A stretch of 64,000 nucleotides of DNA from NCBI GenBank assembly GCA_910587635.1, contig CAJUNB010000027.1, positions 1 to 64,000 of the forward strand. Reading direction: 5' to 3'. Below the pieces are notes generated by a model. The model made no database searches. It worked only from the letters and a program-made list of their open reading frames with translations, and was not told the origin of the DNA. Shown here one piece after another: positions 7,534 through 15,961 of this stretch (positions are counted from its first letter, which is position 1; each line of letters starts with the position of its first letter). The translations under genes were made by a program, and so were the position numbers. This DNA is from an uncultured Lachnospiraceae bacterium. Its GTDB lineage: Bacteria > Bacillota > Clostridia > Lachnospirales > Lachnospiraceae.

Positions 7534-8862
7534 TTACCTGATTCCCAGTATCTTTTTCACAAAATCACGTCCGCTTGATTTTACAATATTTATGTTTACT
7601 TGTAAAGTATTTCCAAGTTCCGACACAGTCATGTCATCCAAAAATACATCTTCTCCACTGCGCAATACATTTTGCGGAAGGAGCAATTCCTCCCCCAATT
7701 CCTTTCCCATAAGCTGTGCCTGAATATCTCCTCCTGTCAAAAGTCCCGATACGGTAATCAATTCCCCGAAAAAATCATTGCGAATCGGGTACACCCTCAC
7801 TGTAAGATGGGACTGCATCCGCATCAGTTCCTCTGCCATCTCCTGAATATAACGAAATGCCAACAACCCTGTTGCCAGAGATACCTCTCTTTTTTTCTGC
7901 AGCCGGAAACCGCTTCTTTGCAGTTCCGTCAGCATCTCTTTTACTTCCTCTTTGAGGAGACGTACCATGCCCACACCGTTCTCCAACTGTAGATAACCGT
8001 CATACCGGGAGGCCTCCGGCAATGGCAATTCTGCCAGAATATACCATTCATCGCTGGCATGGATAAAATGAATCCCGTGCAGGGCATAAATTTCCTCCTG
8101 CCAGCCATGAATCATGGCGATCACTTCCCTGGCATCCTCCTTCGTAAAAGGCTCCAGGGGATATAACCCTTCCCGATATTTTGAAAGTCCCACCGGTACT
8201 ACCGAAACACTCTCCAACTGGGGAATATACTTTGTCAGATCCCGGATACTTCGATTCAGCTCTCCCCTGTCATTTACCCCTTTACACAGTACGATCTGAC
8301 CGTTCATACGGATTCCCCCCGCATAGAGCCTGTCTACTTTTTTCAGAGCCTCTCCAGCAAAACGGTTGTGAAGCATCTTGCATCGCAGCTCAGGATCTGT
8401 CGTCTGAAACGAAATATTGATGGGGGAGAGATGATATCTGATAATCCGGTCAATATCTTCCTCAGACGTATTGGTCAATGTCACATAATTTCCCTGTAAA
8501 AAAGAAAGCCTGGAATCATCGTCTTTAAAATAGAGTGTATCTCTCATTCCTTTTGGCATCTGATCAATAAAGCAGAAAATACACCGATTGCGGCAGGAAC
8601 GATAGTCATCCATCAGACCGTTTTCAAACTCTACACCCAAGTCCTCTTCATACTCCTTATCAATTTCCAGAAGCCATTCTTCTCCGCTATGTTTCTCTAC
8701 CAAAACCTCTATATATTCATCCTGTATATAATACTGATAATCGAAAATATCCCTGATTTCCTGACCGTCTATAGCAAGCAGCCTGTCCCCCTGTTCTATC
8801 CCCATTTCCTGTGCGATACTGCCCGGATTGACTGCTCGGATTACATGTCCTTTTTCTTCCAT
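7534..8862 (-). CDS. PDZ/radical SAM DUF512 protein
   Basis: The 442-aa protein starts with a PDZ-like segment (residues about 5-60, with INPGS-type NPGSIAQEMGIEQGD), followed by the radical SAM cysteines C90, C94 and C97 in a CX3CX2C arrangement (CRNRCIFC) and a C-terminal DUF512 region. This architecture belongs to a conserved family of uncharacterised radical SAM enzymes found next to der in Clostridia. AAGGGAAG precedes the ATG. Reaction unknown. It is first in the run leading to der, plsY and gpsA, and is divergent from prs. Confidence 0.9.
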   Translation of the reverse strand: MEEKGHVIRAVNPGSIAQEMGIEQGDRLLAIDGQEIRDIFDYQYYIQDEYIEVLVEKHSGEEWLLEIDKEYEEDLGVEFENGLMDDYRSCRNRCIFCFIDQMPKGMRDTLYFKDDDSRLSFLQGNYVTLTNTSEEDIDRIIRYHLSPINISFQTTDPELRCKMLHNRFAGEALKKVDRLYAGGIRMNGQIVLCKGVNDRGELNRSIRDLTKYIPQLESVSVVPVGLSKYREGLYPLEPFTKEDAREVIAMIHGWQEEIYALHGIHFIHASDEWYILAELPLPEASRYDGYLQLENGVGMVRLLKEEVKEMLTELQRSGFRLQKKREVSLATGLLAFRYIQEMAEELMRMQSHLTVRVYPIRNDFFGELITVSGLLTGGDIQAQLMGKELGEELLLPQNVLRSGEDVFLDDMTVSELGNTLQVNINIVKSSGRDFVKKILGIR

Positions 8863-8902
8863 ATTTTAACTTCCCTTCTGCTATTATTTTACTAGAATTT
8901 TC

Positions 8903-8931
8903 TTGACGTGTCACTAACATAATGATATAAA
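8903..8931 (+). promoter_or_regulatory. sigma-A promoter of prs
   Basis: TTGACG (8903-8908), 17-nt spacer, TATAAA (8926-8931) with an upstream TG (TGA-TATAAA). It fits a strong vegetative promoter with a leader of roughly 35 nt before the prs ATG. Confidence 0.8.
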
Positions 8932-8974
8932 AAATATAAAGCGTATTGTCGAGAAACAGCGAACGGAGGTAGCC

Positions 8975-10156
8975 ATGCCCGACGTAAAAAAACTAGAAAC
9001 CGCTCTTCCGGTGGCTCCACTGAAATTAATTGCCATGCAGTCCGCAAAAAATCTAGGGAGCAAAGTCAACGATTATCTTGTAGAATACCGCCGTAACATC
9101 TACCATTCCCTGAAAAATGATCCTGCTTTCCAGGGATATACAGAGAGCAGCTATTTATGCAGTGTGGAATGTCTCCGTTTCGGTACCGGAGAGGGAAAGG
9201 CTGTTTTCCATGAAAGTATCCGTGGGAAGGACCTTTATATTCTCGTAGATGTATGTAATCATGATATTCCTTATCAGGTAAATGGTTATTTGAATCATAT
9301 GTCACCTGATGACCACTATCAGGATCTAAAACGTGTCATTGCGGCCGTCTCTGGGAAGGCACACCGTATTAATGTTATTATGCCCTTTTTATACGAAAGC
9401 AGACAGCACAAACGTGCCGGACGGGAATCTCTGGACTGTGCCATAGCTCTGGAAGAATTATATGCCATGGGAGTCTCCAATGTCATCACCTTTGACGCCC
9501 ATGATTTTTGTGTCCAAAATGCAGTTCCTCTTGCAGGTTTTGATAATTTTACAGCACATTACCAATTCATGCAGGCGCTGCTGAAAAATGTACCTGATCT
9601 GCTCATTGACAAGAAACACACTATTGTTATCAGTCCCGATGAGGGGGCTGTCAGTCGTGCCGTCTATTTTGCAGGTGTCCTCGGTGTAGATACCGGTATG
9701 TTTTACAAACGCCGGGACTATTCCACGATTATAGGAGGCAGGAATCCTATCGTGGCCCACGAGTTCCTGGGAGATAACATTGACGGAAAAGATATTATTA
9801 TCATAGACGATATCATTGCTTCCGGCGAGAGTATCCTCGATACTGCCAGACAGCTTAAGCTCATGAACGCAAAGCGTGTCTTTCTCTGTGTCACATTCGG
9901 TCTGTTTACAAACGGATTGCAGAAATTTGACTATGCCTATGAGCACTGCTATTTTGATCGTATTATTACGACGAATCTCTGTCATTTGCCTCCGGATGTA
10001 AAAAACAAACCTTACTTTTTAGAGGCAGATATGAGCAAATTCCTAGCCTCTATCATCGATTTTTCCAATCATGACAGTTCCTTCGCCAATGTCATCACAC
10101 CGACGGAAAAGATACATACCATTCTGGAAAAATATAATATGCGGGAAGAGATGTAG
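8975..10156 (+). CDS. prs: ribose-phosphate pyrophosphokinase (PRPP synthase)
   Basis: It makes PRPP from ribose 5-phosphate and ATP for nucleotide, histidine and tryptophan synthesis. At 393 aa it is longer than the usual ~315 aa, with an extended N-terminus before the first catalytic half. Family features are visible: a catalytic flexible-loop segment YESRQHKRAGRES, the phosphate site VISPDEGAVSRAV, and the PRPP-binding motif IIIDDIIASGESI (canonical DDxxDTxGT replaced by DDIIASGES). It therefore belongs to a divergent Prs group common in Clostridia. CGGAGGT precedes the ATG. The gene is monocistronic between its own promoter and terminator. Confidence 0.9.
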   Translation: MPDVKKLETALPVAPLKLIAMQSAKNLGSKVNDYLVEYRRNIYHSLKNDPAFQGYTESSYLCSVECLRFGTGEGKAVFHESIRGKDLYILVDVCNHDIPYQVNGYLNHMSPDDHYQDLKRVIAAVSGKAHRINVIMPFLYESRQHKRAGRESLDCAIALEELYAMGVSNVITFDAHDFCVQNAVPLAGFDNFTAHYQFMQALLKNVPDLLIDKKHTIVISPDEGAVSRAVYFAGVLGVDTGMFYKRRDYSTIIGGRNPIVAHEFLGDNIDGKDIIIIDDIIASGESILDTARQLKLMNAKRVFLCVTFGLFTNGLQKFDYAYEHCYFDRIITTNLCHLPPDVKNKPYFLEADMSKFLASIIDFSNHDSSFANVITPTEKIHTILEKYNMREEM

Positions 10157-10196
10157 AAAAAATTACCGGGAACCAACCTGTTCCCGGTAATTTTTT
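10157..10196 (+). terminator. rho-independent terminator of prs
   Basis: A 12-bp stem, ATTACCGGGAAC (10162-10173) and GTTCCCGGTAAT (10180-10191), with a 6-nt loop, is followed by a run of T and preceded by a run of A. It begins right after the prs stop codon. Confidence 0.95.
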
Positions 10197-10197
10197 G

Positions 10198-10390
10198 ATG
10201 TGCGAAAGTCGAGTGTTAAAATACTATTGTATTGTGTATGGTGATCCGAAAAAGGCTGATCTGAGCCTGGACGGCGAATATCAGCCGATTGCGTATCTAT
10301 GACAATACTTTTCCAGAACATTTAGAAATTCTTATGTCCGCAGACTTTGAGCGGAAGCAAATAACAATACAAATTGACAAGCGACAATAA
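10198..10390 (+). pseudogene. possible degraded coding remnant
   Basis: A short frame from ATG 10198 to TGA 10300-10302 encodes 34 aa with protein-like composition (segment YGDPKKADLSLDGEYQPIAYL is split by the stop). The adjacent frame then continues through codons for YDNTFPEHLEILMSADFERK and stops at 10388-10390. The two halves read as one protein interrupted by a one-base frameshift. No ribosome-binding site precedes the ATG, which lies at the end of the prs terminator. I recognise no family. Alternatively this is chance open frame. Confidence 0.3.
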
Positions 10391-10421
10391 CATGGTAGTT
10401 TTCCCCCTGTACTCTCTCTTC

Positions 10422-11609
10422 CTACAGTGCCATCACATAAATATTTCTGCAATCTTCCCGATTCAGTCTTACGATTCCACCGATACTGTCATCCTCTCCC
10501 CGGAACGGTATATGATCCAGCATCTCTTCAATACCGTCCTCCGGTATCCGAAAATCAGAAAAAGAAATGGGCATATCAAGGCTGCGGAAAAATTTCTCTG
10601 TCTCTTCAATCCCTTTTCTGGCCGCTTCCAGTGTACCCTCTTTTCCTTCCCTGCGCTCAACACCAAATACCTTTTCCGCATAACGCGCAAAGCGTTCCGG
10701 CTTTTTCTCAAATACATAACGCATCCAGGAACCCATGATAATGGAAAGAGTTGCCCCATGAGGGGTATCATAGAGAGCACTCAGCTCATTGCCGATCTCA
10801 TGGGTACCCCAGTCCTGTACCCTGCCAATGCCCACTGTATTATTATGGGCTATCGTACCAATCCACATAATTTCCGCCCGATAATCATAATTCCCGAGAT
10901 CTTTCAGCAGTTTTGGTCCAATATCCACCAGTGTTTTCAAAATCCCTTCCGACATCCGATCGATGACACCGATCTCATCTTCCGGACAGAAATAACGTTC
11001 ACACACATGAGAAAACATATCTACAATACCGCAAGCCGTCAAAAACTTCGGAAGAGAACATGTTAGCTCTGGATTCATAAAAGTAAGAGCCGGCCGCAGT
11101 ACAGGGTTACTAACTAGCAGCTTCATCCCTGCCTGTGTATTGTTGATCACAGCCACCATGCTCGACTCACTTCCGGTAGCCGGACAAGTCAGGATTACTC
11201 CCACCGGAAGCGTCTTTTTAGGTTCTGCCTTTCCCAAAAAGAAATCCCAGACATCTCCATCATAAAGTGCCCCCAGTGCGATCGCCTTTGCCGAATCAAT
11301 TACACTTCCGCCGCCAATGGCAAGTACAAAATCGATCTCCTCTCTTTTCACGAGCTCTATTCCCTGATACACAAGAGTCAGACGGGGATTCGGCAATACC
11401 CCTCCCAGCTCCGTATATGCGATACCGAAACTGTCCAGATCTTTCTGCAAATCTTCCAGCAGATTCGTGTCATAGAGAAACTTGCCATTGTCATGATGAA
11501 TGAGTACCTTTTTCACTCCCAATCCTGTCAGTTTCTCTCCTACTTTCCGCTGAGCATCTCTACCGAAAACAAAATCGGTGTTGATACAAATCGTAAAATC
11601 CTGCAGCAT
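10422..11609 (-). CDS. iron-containing alcohol dehydrogenase (butanol-dehydrogenase-like)
   Basis: The 395-aa group III alcohol dehydrogenase has the nucleotide-binding GGGSVIDSAKAIA, the family segment CPATGSESS, and metal-ligand histidines in MFSHVCERYF, GTIAHNNTVG and a downstream THEIGNELSALYDTPHGATL stretch split over several positions. It resembles BdhA/YqhD-type NADPH-dependent aldehyde reductases. Two bases separate it from the HAD gene upstream, so it is probably the last gene of the catabolic run starting near 19300. Aldehyde substrate unknown; disposal of a sugar-derived aldehyde would fit. Confidence 0.93.
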   Translation of the reverse strand: MLQDFTICINTDFVFGRDAQRKVGEKLTGLGVKKVLIHHDNGKFLYDTNLLEDLQKDLDSFGIAYTELGGVLPNPRLTLVYQGIELVKREEIDFVLAIGGGSVIDSAKAIALGALYDGDVWDFFLGKAEPKKTLPVGVILTCPATGSESSMVAVINNTQAGMKLLVSNPVLRPALTFMNPELTCSLPKFLTACGIVDMFSHVCERYFCPEDEIGVIDRMSEGILKTLVDIGPKLLKDLGNYDYRAEIMWIGTIAHNNTVGIGRVQDWGTHEIGNELSALYDTPHGATLSIIMGSWMRYVFEKKPERFARYAEKVFGVERREGKEGTLEAARKGIEETEKFFRSLDMPISFSDFRIPEDGIEEMLDHIPFRGEDDSIGGIVRLNREDCRNIYVMAL

Positions 11610-11611
11610 CT

Positions 11612-12334
11612 TTATATCCCCTCTTTCAATAATTTCCCAATCATATCCACATCAGCAACTACAGCTGCGGGTTTTGCAGCCAAAAGCGCCTGTGTATCTC
11701 CGTCTCCATAAGTCACACCAATGCAATCAAGTCCGTTATCCTCACAGGCCTCTACATCCGAATAGGTATCCCCTACATAAATGATTCTTTTTCCTTCTCC
11801 TGTTTCTTTCAAAAAATAGGCAATTAACTGGCTTTTTGTGCAGATACGTCCCACCCGCGGCAGGTTTCCCTCTGGATCAGCCTCTGACAGTCGATACACT
11901 CTGTCTGCATTCACAAAAGAATCTGGAGACAGCCATCCTGAAAAATAGCGTGCCCATCCTTTATTTGTCAGAATTCTCTCCAACGCTTCCTGAGGTTTCA
12001 AAGTAATAATAAAATTCATAACCCCTTCTGCTTTCAGATCATTCAACAGTTTTTCCATACCAGGATACAAAACTGTCTGCGGAAATTCATGTAAAGTTCT
12101 GTAATGAACTTTTACCAGTTCCTCAAATTTTTCCTGTAGTCCATCATCCAGAGCAGGCTCTATCGCCAGAAAAATCTCTTCCATGGATTTTCCCAGGTTA
12201 CTGTCATCCGCCCGAAATTGCTTCCTTATCTCTCCCCCCAGAACACGCGCTGCATACTCCAGGGAACCCCACACATCCTGTCCGGTATTCGCCAGCGTCC
12301 CATCGAAATCCCATAGAACAATATCATATTTCAT
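11612..12334 (-). CDS. HAD-superfamily phosphatase
   Basis: The 240-aa product opens with the HAD motif I DFDGTLANT (residues 9-17, nucleophile Asp9 and acid Asp11) and ends with motif IV GDTYSDVEACEDNG. A helical cap between them resembles phosphoglycolate phosphatase. It likely removes phosphate from a small metabolite. It overlaps the upstream transporter gene by 4 nt and is followed 2 bp later by the alcohol dehydrogenase. Substrate not determinable. Confidence 0.9.
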   Translation of the reverse strand: MKYDIVLWDFDGTLANTGQDVWGSLEYAARVLGGEIRKQFRADDSNLGKSMEEIFLAIEPALDDGLQEKFEELVKVHYRTLHEFPQTVLYPGMEKLLNDLKAEGVMNFIITLKPQEALERILTNKGWARYFSGWLSPDSFVNADRVYRLSEADPEGNLPRVGRICTKSQLIAYFLKETGEGKRIIYVGDTYSDVEACEDNGLDCIGVTYGDGDTQALLAAKPAAVVADVDMIGKLLKEGI

Positions 12335-13263
12335 ACGCTACTCACATCCTCTGTCTCACAGAAACACTTTTTACTCCACAGTGTTCCTGCTACAACAAGA
12401 AGCGCTCCTATGACAACAGGCAGGGTCACTCCCACACCCAACATCCAGGATGTCATAACTGTAGAGATAATTGGCAGGAAATTGGATGCTAGCACAATCA
12501 AAAGCATATTCCCCTTTTTAATGGAGACGTTCCACAGGACATTTGCAAATGAACCCACCACAATGCCGGCATACAATATCTGGCCGGTAAGATTCCAGGA
12601 AAAATTTCTCGGTTCATTTACATTCATGGCAATCAGGCCCAGCAAAATACCGGTCAGTATCATATAGATCCCGACGCCGTCCACTTCTCTTTTTCCCACA
12701 TACTTTTTCGTGTAATTTGTATACAAGCCCCAGGTCACAGACACCGCGAATCCCAGTGCATAACCGGCCACATTCCCGGGCGTCAGCACATTTTCCAAAA
12801 AGCTGCCCAGATTGGCCAGGCCATCTCCCACCTGTGCTATGGCAATCCCCACCAGGCTTAAAAGGACACCGCCGATCAGCCAGGGAGACGCCTTTGCTTT
12901 CAATATCGGCACCGTGAATACAAGGGTGAAAAGGGGCCAGAGAAAACGAATTAATACAAGAGTCACCACTGCCTCATCTTTTTCCACTAGACTCATGGAA
13001 ACATAGGAAGATGCCGTATAGATAATAAACAGTATCCCACAGACAGGCCAGTATCTTTTCTTCACCTCTCCCAGGCCCTTCAGCCCCTTTTTTGTAATCA
13101 GCTGCTGTCCCAAAACGACAATGCCGCCTATCAGGTTCACAAACGCCGCCGACGTATAGGCGCCGATATTAGTGCTCAGATTTCTCGTAAAGATTGCGCT
13201 TGTTCCCCAAATAATAATTGTCAGAAATCCCAATAAGGTGTACTTGCCGACTCCCAAAGTCAT
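12331..13263 (-). CDS. DMT-family (EamA) transporter
   Basis: The 310-aa very hydrophobic protein with about ten predicted membrane segments in two repeated halves fits the drug/metabolite transporter superfamily. IIWGTSAIFTRN near the N-terminus and VTWGLYTNYTKKYVG in the second half are typical EamA repeat signatures. It lies between the nucleoside hydrolase and a HAD phosphatase, so it may export a product of the pathway. Function assignment beyond family is inference. Confidence 0.9.
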   Translation of the reverse strand: MTLGVGKYTLLGFLTIIIWGTSAIFTRNLSTNIGAYTSAAFVNLIGGIVVLGQQLITKKGLKGLGEVKKRYWPVCGILFIIYTASSYVSMSLVEKDEAVVTLVLIRFLWPLFTLVFTVPILKAKASPWLIGGVLLSLVGIAIAQVGDGLANLGSFLENVLTPGNVAGYALGFAVSVTWGLYTNYTKKYVGKREVDGVGIYMILTGILLGLIAMNVNEPRNFSWNLTGQILYAGIVVGSFANVLWNVSIKKGNMLLIVLASNFLPIISTVMTSWMLGVGVTLPVVIGALLVVAGTLWSKKCFCETEDVSSV

Positions 13264-13293
13264 GCCCTATCCCTCCAGGTATGTTTATCTAGC

Positions 13294-14268
13294 TTATTTA
13301 TAATTTGTAAGCGTGCGGTACAAAAGTTCCATAAAGCCTGGGAAATCAAGCTCCAGGCCTGCTTCTGCATTGGGTTTTTCCCCTCGGAAGGCCATCTGCG
13401 GCTCTCTGTGCAGGTCAATCTCCGGTTCCACGCCACGCAGATGACGATAGTCACACACGGTCATCCCTCTTGTCAGATCGCCTTTCAGCTCGATATCGAT
13501 GTGCATTTGGGCGCTTTTCACAAGAGACGGGTCGATGAGCCATGCCACCGCACAGGCATCATGCATATTGGCTCCGGTGAGTTCTGCACTCTTTACTGTG
13601 GCGCCGATGAAAAAGTCTGTCAGATCGGCCGCAAGATTAGCCGCTTTCGTTCCGATCTCCCGGAATTTTTTCACATGTTCCCCTGTCAGGCAACACTGCC
13701 TCGTAAGGTTGAGGCCCGACATCTTGATATGTAAGCCCGAATTGAATACCCGATAGGCCGCTTCAGGATCGACAAAAATATTAAATTCTGCCGTCGGTGT
13801 CCAGTTTCCATAGGTAACAGATCCGCCCATAATACTCAGTTCCGTAACCCGCTCCACGATCCTGGGTTCCCGGTTGATCGCTGCCGCTATGTTTGTCAGC
13901 GGTCCTGTTGCAATCAGTGTGACATCATCTGTATCCATTACTGTCTCAACAATAAAATCCACCGCATGTTTCTCCTGCGCTTTCACTGCAGGTTCCGGCA
14001 GCACAGGGCCATCCAGACCCGTCTCCCCATGGAACTGAGGTGCCGTCACAAGAGGCACTGTCATTGGACAGGAATGTCCCGCAAACACAGGAATATCTGT
14101 TCTGCCTAACACTTCCAATACTTTCAACGCATTTTTTGTCACATTCTCCAGTGTACAGTTGCCGCCGATTGTTGTAATTCCCAATACTTCCAGATGCTGT
14201 ACTGCAAGCATCATGGCAAAAGCGTCATCATGCCCCGGATCACAATCTAAAATAACTTTTCTTCCCAT
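13294..14268 (-). CDS. inosine-uridine-type nucleoside hydrolase
   Basis: The 324-aa enzyme of the IunH/RihA family cleaves N-glycosidic bonds of nucleosides to base and ribose. The calcium-binding motif DCDPGHDDA is at residues 8-16; the family segments TGPLTNIAAA and, near the C-terminus, NMHDACAVAW (His-Asp pair) are present. It lies directly downstream of a PfkB sugar kinase and the ECF transporter genes, which suggests salvage of an imported nucleoside or a related N-riboside. Cytosolic, no signal peptide. Confidence 0.95.
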   Translation of the reverse strand: MGRKVILDCDPGHDDAFAMMLAVQHLEVLGITTIGGNCTLENVTKNALKVLEVLGRTDIPVFAGHSCPMTVPLVTAPQFHGETGLDGPVLPEPAVKAQEKHAVDFIVETVMDTDDVTLIATGPLTNIAAAINREPRIVERVTELSIMGGSVTYGNWTPTAEFNIFVDPEAAYRVFNSGLHIKMSGLNLTRQCCLTGEHVKKFREIGTKAANLAADLTDFFIGATVKSAELTGANMHDACAVAWLIDPSLVKSAQMHIDIELKGDLTRGMTVCDYRHLRGVEPEIDLHREPQMAFRGEKPNAEAGLELDFPGFMELLYRTLTNYK

Positions 14269-14290
14269 ATATGTATCCTCTCTCTTTTTG

Positions 14291-15262
14291 TTACCTGTTC
14301 TCTGTTGCTCCTTGCTTTTCCATAAATTCTTCCAGTTCCTGCAGATGCGGGCAGTTTCTGGAGCCTTTTCGGCTTACCGTATATCCTGAAACGGCATTTC
14401 CCATCACAAGACTCTCATACAATGATTTTCCCTGAAGCCTCGCCGCTATAAATCCGGCATTGTATACATCACCGGCTCCAACCGTATCCACTACATCTAC
14501 CCGAAAAGCTGGAGCTTTTTGGGTCTCTTCCGAAGAAAGTCCAAGGGAACCTTCCCCGCCGTCCCGAACAATTACTGTCCTTCTATCCGTGACAAAGGCT
14601 TTGGCATTTTCCAGCCATTTTCCCTTCTCTCCCAGATAATAAAATTCATCTTTTCCGGAACCGAGCACATAAGTACTGTAAGAAATGATCTCTCTTACTA
14701 CCTTCTCATAAGAAGGATCCAGCTCTCCGTCATCCACCCGTAAATTTAAGTCAAAGGAAGTAGGTATCCCTGCCTCCCAGGCAGTTTTGAAGATTCTGAC
14801 CATACTCGTTCTGGCAGAGGTATCATGGACGAGAGCCATGCCCGAAGAATGTACCCATGACATCTCTTTTATTTTTTCAAAATCCACTTTACTTTCATCA
14901 ATGATTTTAAACGCCTGATCGACTCTGGGCCACCCCCACAGATATCTCTCGCCGAACTCATCTACAAACGCAAATACGCCCACCGTGTTCAAATCCGGTT
15001 CCACGATCAGCCACGTCATGTCCACCCCTTCCCGGCGAAAGTCCTCACGGATATATTTTCCGTATTGATCCTCTCCGATAGAACCGAGGAAGGCAGTTTG
15101 GATACCGAGTCTGGAAAGCGCTACTGCCGTATTGGCGCTCGTTCCACCGCCCTGTAATACAGGCGTAGGATATTCCACTCTCGTCCGCTCCTCATTCAGG
15201 AATTTGGGATAGGGCACAATGATGTCCACGTTGGCGTCCCCGACTACGAGCACCTTATGCAT
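14291..15262 (-). CDS. PfkB-family carbohydrate kinase (ribokinase-like)
   Basis: The product of about 323 aa has the N-terminal GDANVDI, the PfkB signature 1 region GGGTSANTAVALSRLG, and signature 2 VDTVGAGDVYNAGF with the catalytic Asp. ATG at 15262 is preferred over an upstream TTG at 15277 because GAGG lies 9 nt before it; either way it overlaps the end of the TrpF-like gene. With the nucleoside hydrolase downstream, phosphorylation of released ribose or of an intact nucleoside is plausible. Substrate unproven. Confidence 0.92.
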   Translation of the reverse strand: MHKVLVVGDANVDIIVPYPKFLNEERTRVEYPTPVLQGGGTSANTAVALSRLGIQTAFLGSIGEDQYGKYIREDFRREGVDMTWLIVEPDLNTVGVFAFVDEFGERYLWGWPRVDQAFKIIDESKVDFEKIKEMSWVHSSGMALVHDTSARTSMVRIFKTAWEAGIPTSFDLNLRVDDGELDPSYEKVVREIISYSTYVLGSGKDEFYYLGEKGKWLENAKAFVTDRRTVIVRDGGEGSLGLSSEETQKAPAFRVDVVDTVGAGDVYNAGFIAARLQGKSLYESLVMGNAVSGYTVSRKGSRNCPHLQELEEFMEKQGATENR

Positions 15263-15956
15263 GGAACGCAGCCTCAATAAATGCTTTTACTTTTTCCGGA
15301 TCTTTACAGCCCAGAGAATTCGGATCCGGATTATCCAGATTGGTAAGGCTGAAAGAATCTACACCATAAGGATGGGTCATATGGATCGCCTCTGCCACAT
15401 TGGAAGCGTCCAGCCCGCCTGCGATAATGCAGGGCACTTTTGTACTCTCAATGATCGCTCTGTCGATTGCTCTGTCATGGGTGAGCCCGGTTGCCCCGAT
15501 ATCTCCCGCTTCAGGCGCTTTTGTATCAATCAGGAAGAAATCCGTAGTAGATTCGTAGTCTCTGATATACTGCATTACCTTCTGCTCCTGCAGCGGAACC
15601 CCTGACAATACAGGAATGGCCTGCATAATTTTCAATCCCGGGAAACGACTTCTCAGCTCTGCCACCTGCTCCGGTGAAATTCCCTCGATATCTCCTGATA
15701 AATGCAAAACATCCGGCAATACTTCTTTCAAGTTTTCTGTAATCTCATCGATATCTTCTGCTACAGTAAGGCCGATTTTAACAGCTTCCGGCTGTACGCC
15801 TTCAAATATTTCCTTTGCCTGTTCACAGGTAAGCTGTCCTGGTGTCCTCTTGATCTTTCCATAGGAAACACCGATATGATGTCCTCCCAGTCCGATTACC
15901 ATTCTCGCATCTTCCACTGTCCTGATTCCATAAATTTGAATAATTACATCTGCCAT
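15255..15956 (-). CDS. TrpF-like (phosphoribosylanthranilate isomerase fold) protein, altered active site
   Basis: The 233-aa TIM-barrel protein resembles TrpF, with the YGIRTVEDA start, a KR pair in the first loop, FLIDTKAPEAG around the conserved Asp (Asp144), and AGGLDASNVAEAI (from about residue 179). However, the TrpF catalytic Cys of KICG is Tyr9 here (IQIYGI), and the C-terminal phosphate-binding GVE of VDVSSGVE is replaced (VDSFSLTN). No other trp gene is nearby. It is therefore probably not a tryptophan enzyme but may do a related isomerisation or aldolase reaction on a ribosyl compound. The start at 15956 is used because AAGGG lies 9 nt upstream; an ATG at 15965 abuts it too closely. 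Confidence 0.8.
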   Translation of the reverse strand: MADVIIQIYGIRTVEDARMVIGLGGHHIGVSYGKIKRTPGQLTCEQAKEIFEGVQPEAVKIGLTVAEDIDEITENLKEVLPDVLHLSGDIEGISPEQVAELRSRFPGLKIMQAIPVLSGVPLQEQKVMQYIRDYESTTDFFLIDTKAPEAGDIGATGLTHDRAIDRAIIESTKVPCIIAGGLDASNVAEAIHMTHPYGVDSFSLTNLDNPDPNSLGCKDPEKVKAFIEAAFHA

Positions 15957-15961
15957 AGTTT

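Noticed and set aside
6636..7541. Long plus-strand open frame opposite der
   Set aside because: der is unambiguous with two G domains; the antisense frame has no start signal and a His/Arg/Ile-rich composition typical of shadows.
8932..8974. Purine or PRPP riboswitch upstream of prs
   Set aside because: The predicted leader is only about 35 nt, too short for a known riboswitch.
10427..10738. Plus-strand frames opposite the alcohol dehydrogenase
   Set aside because: The minus-strand dehydrogenase has full family motifs; the opposite frames are shadows.
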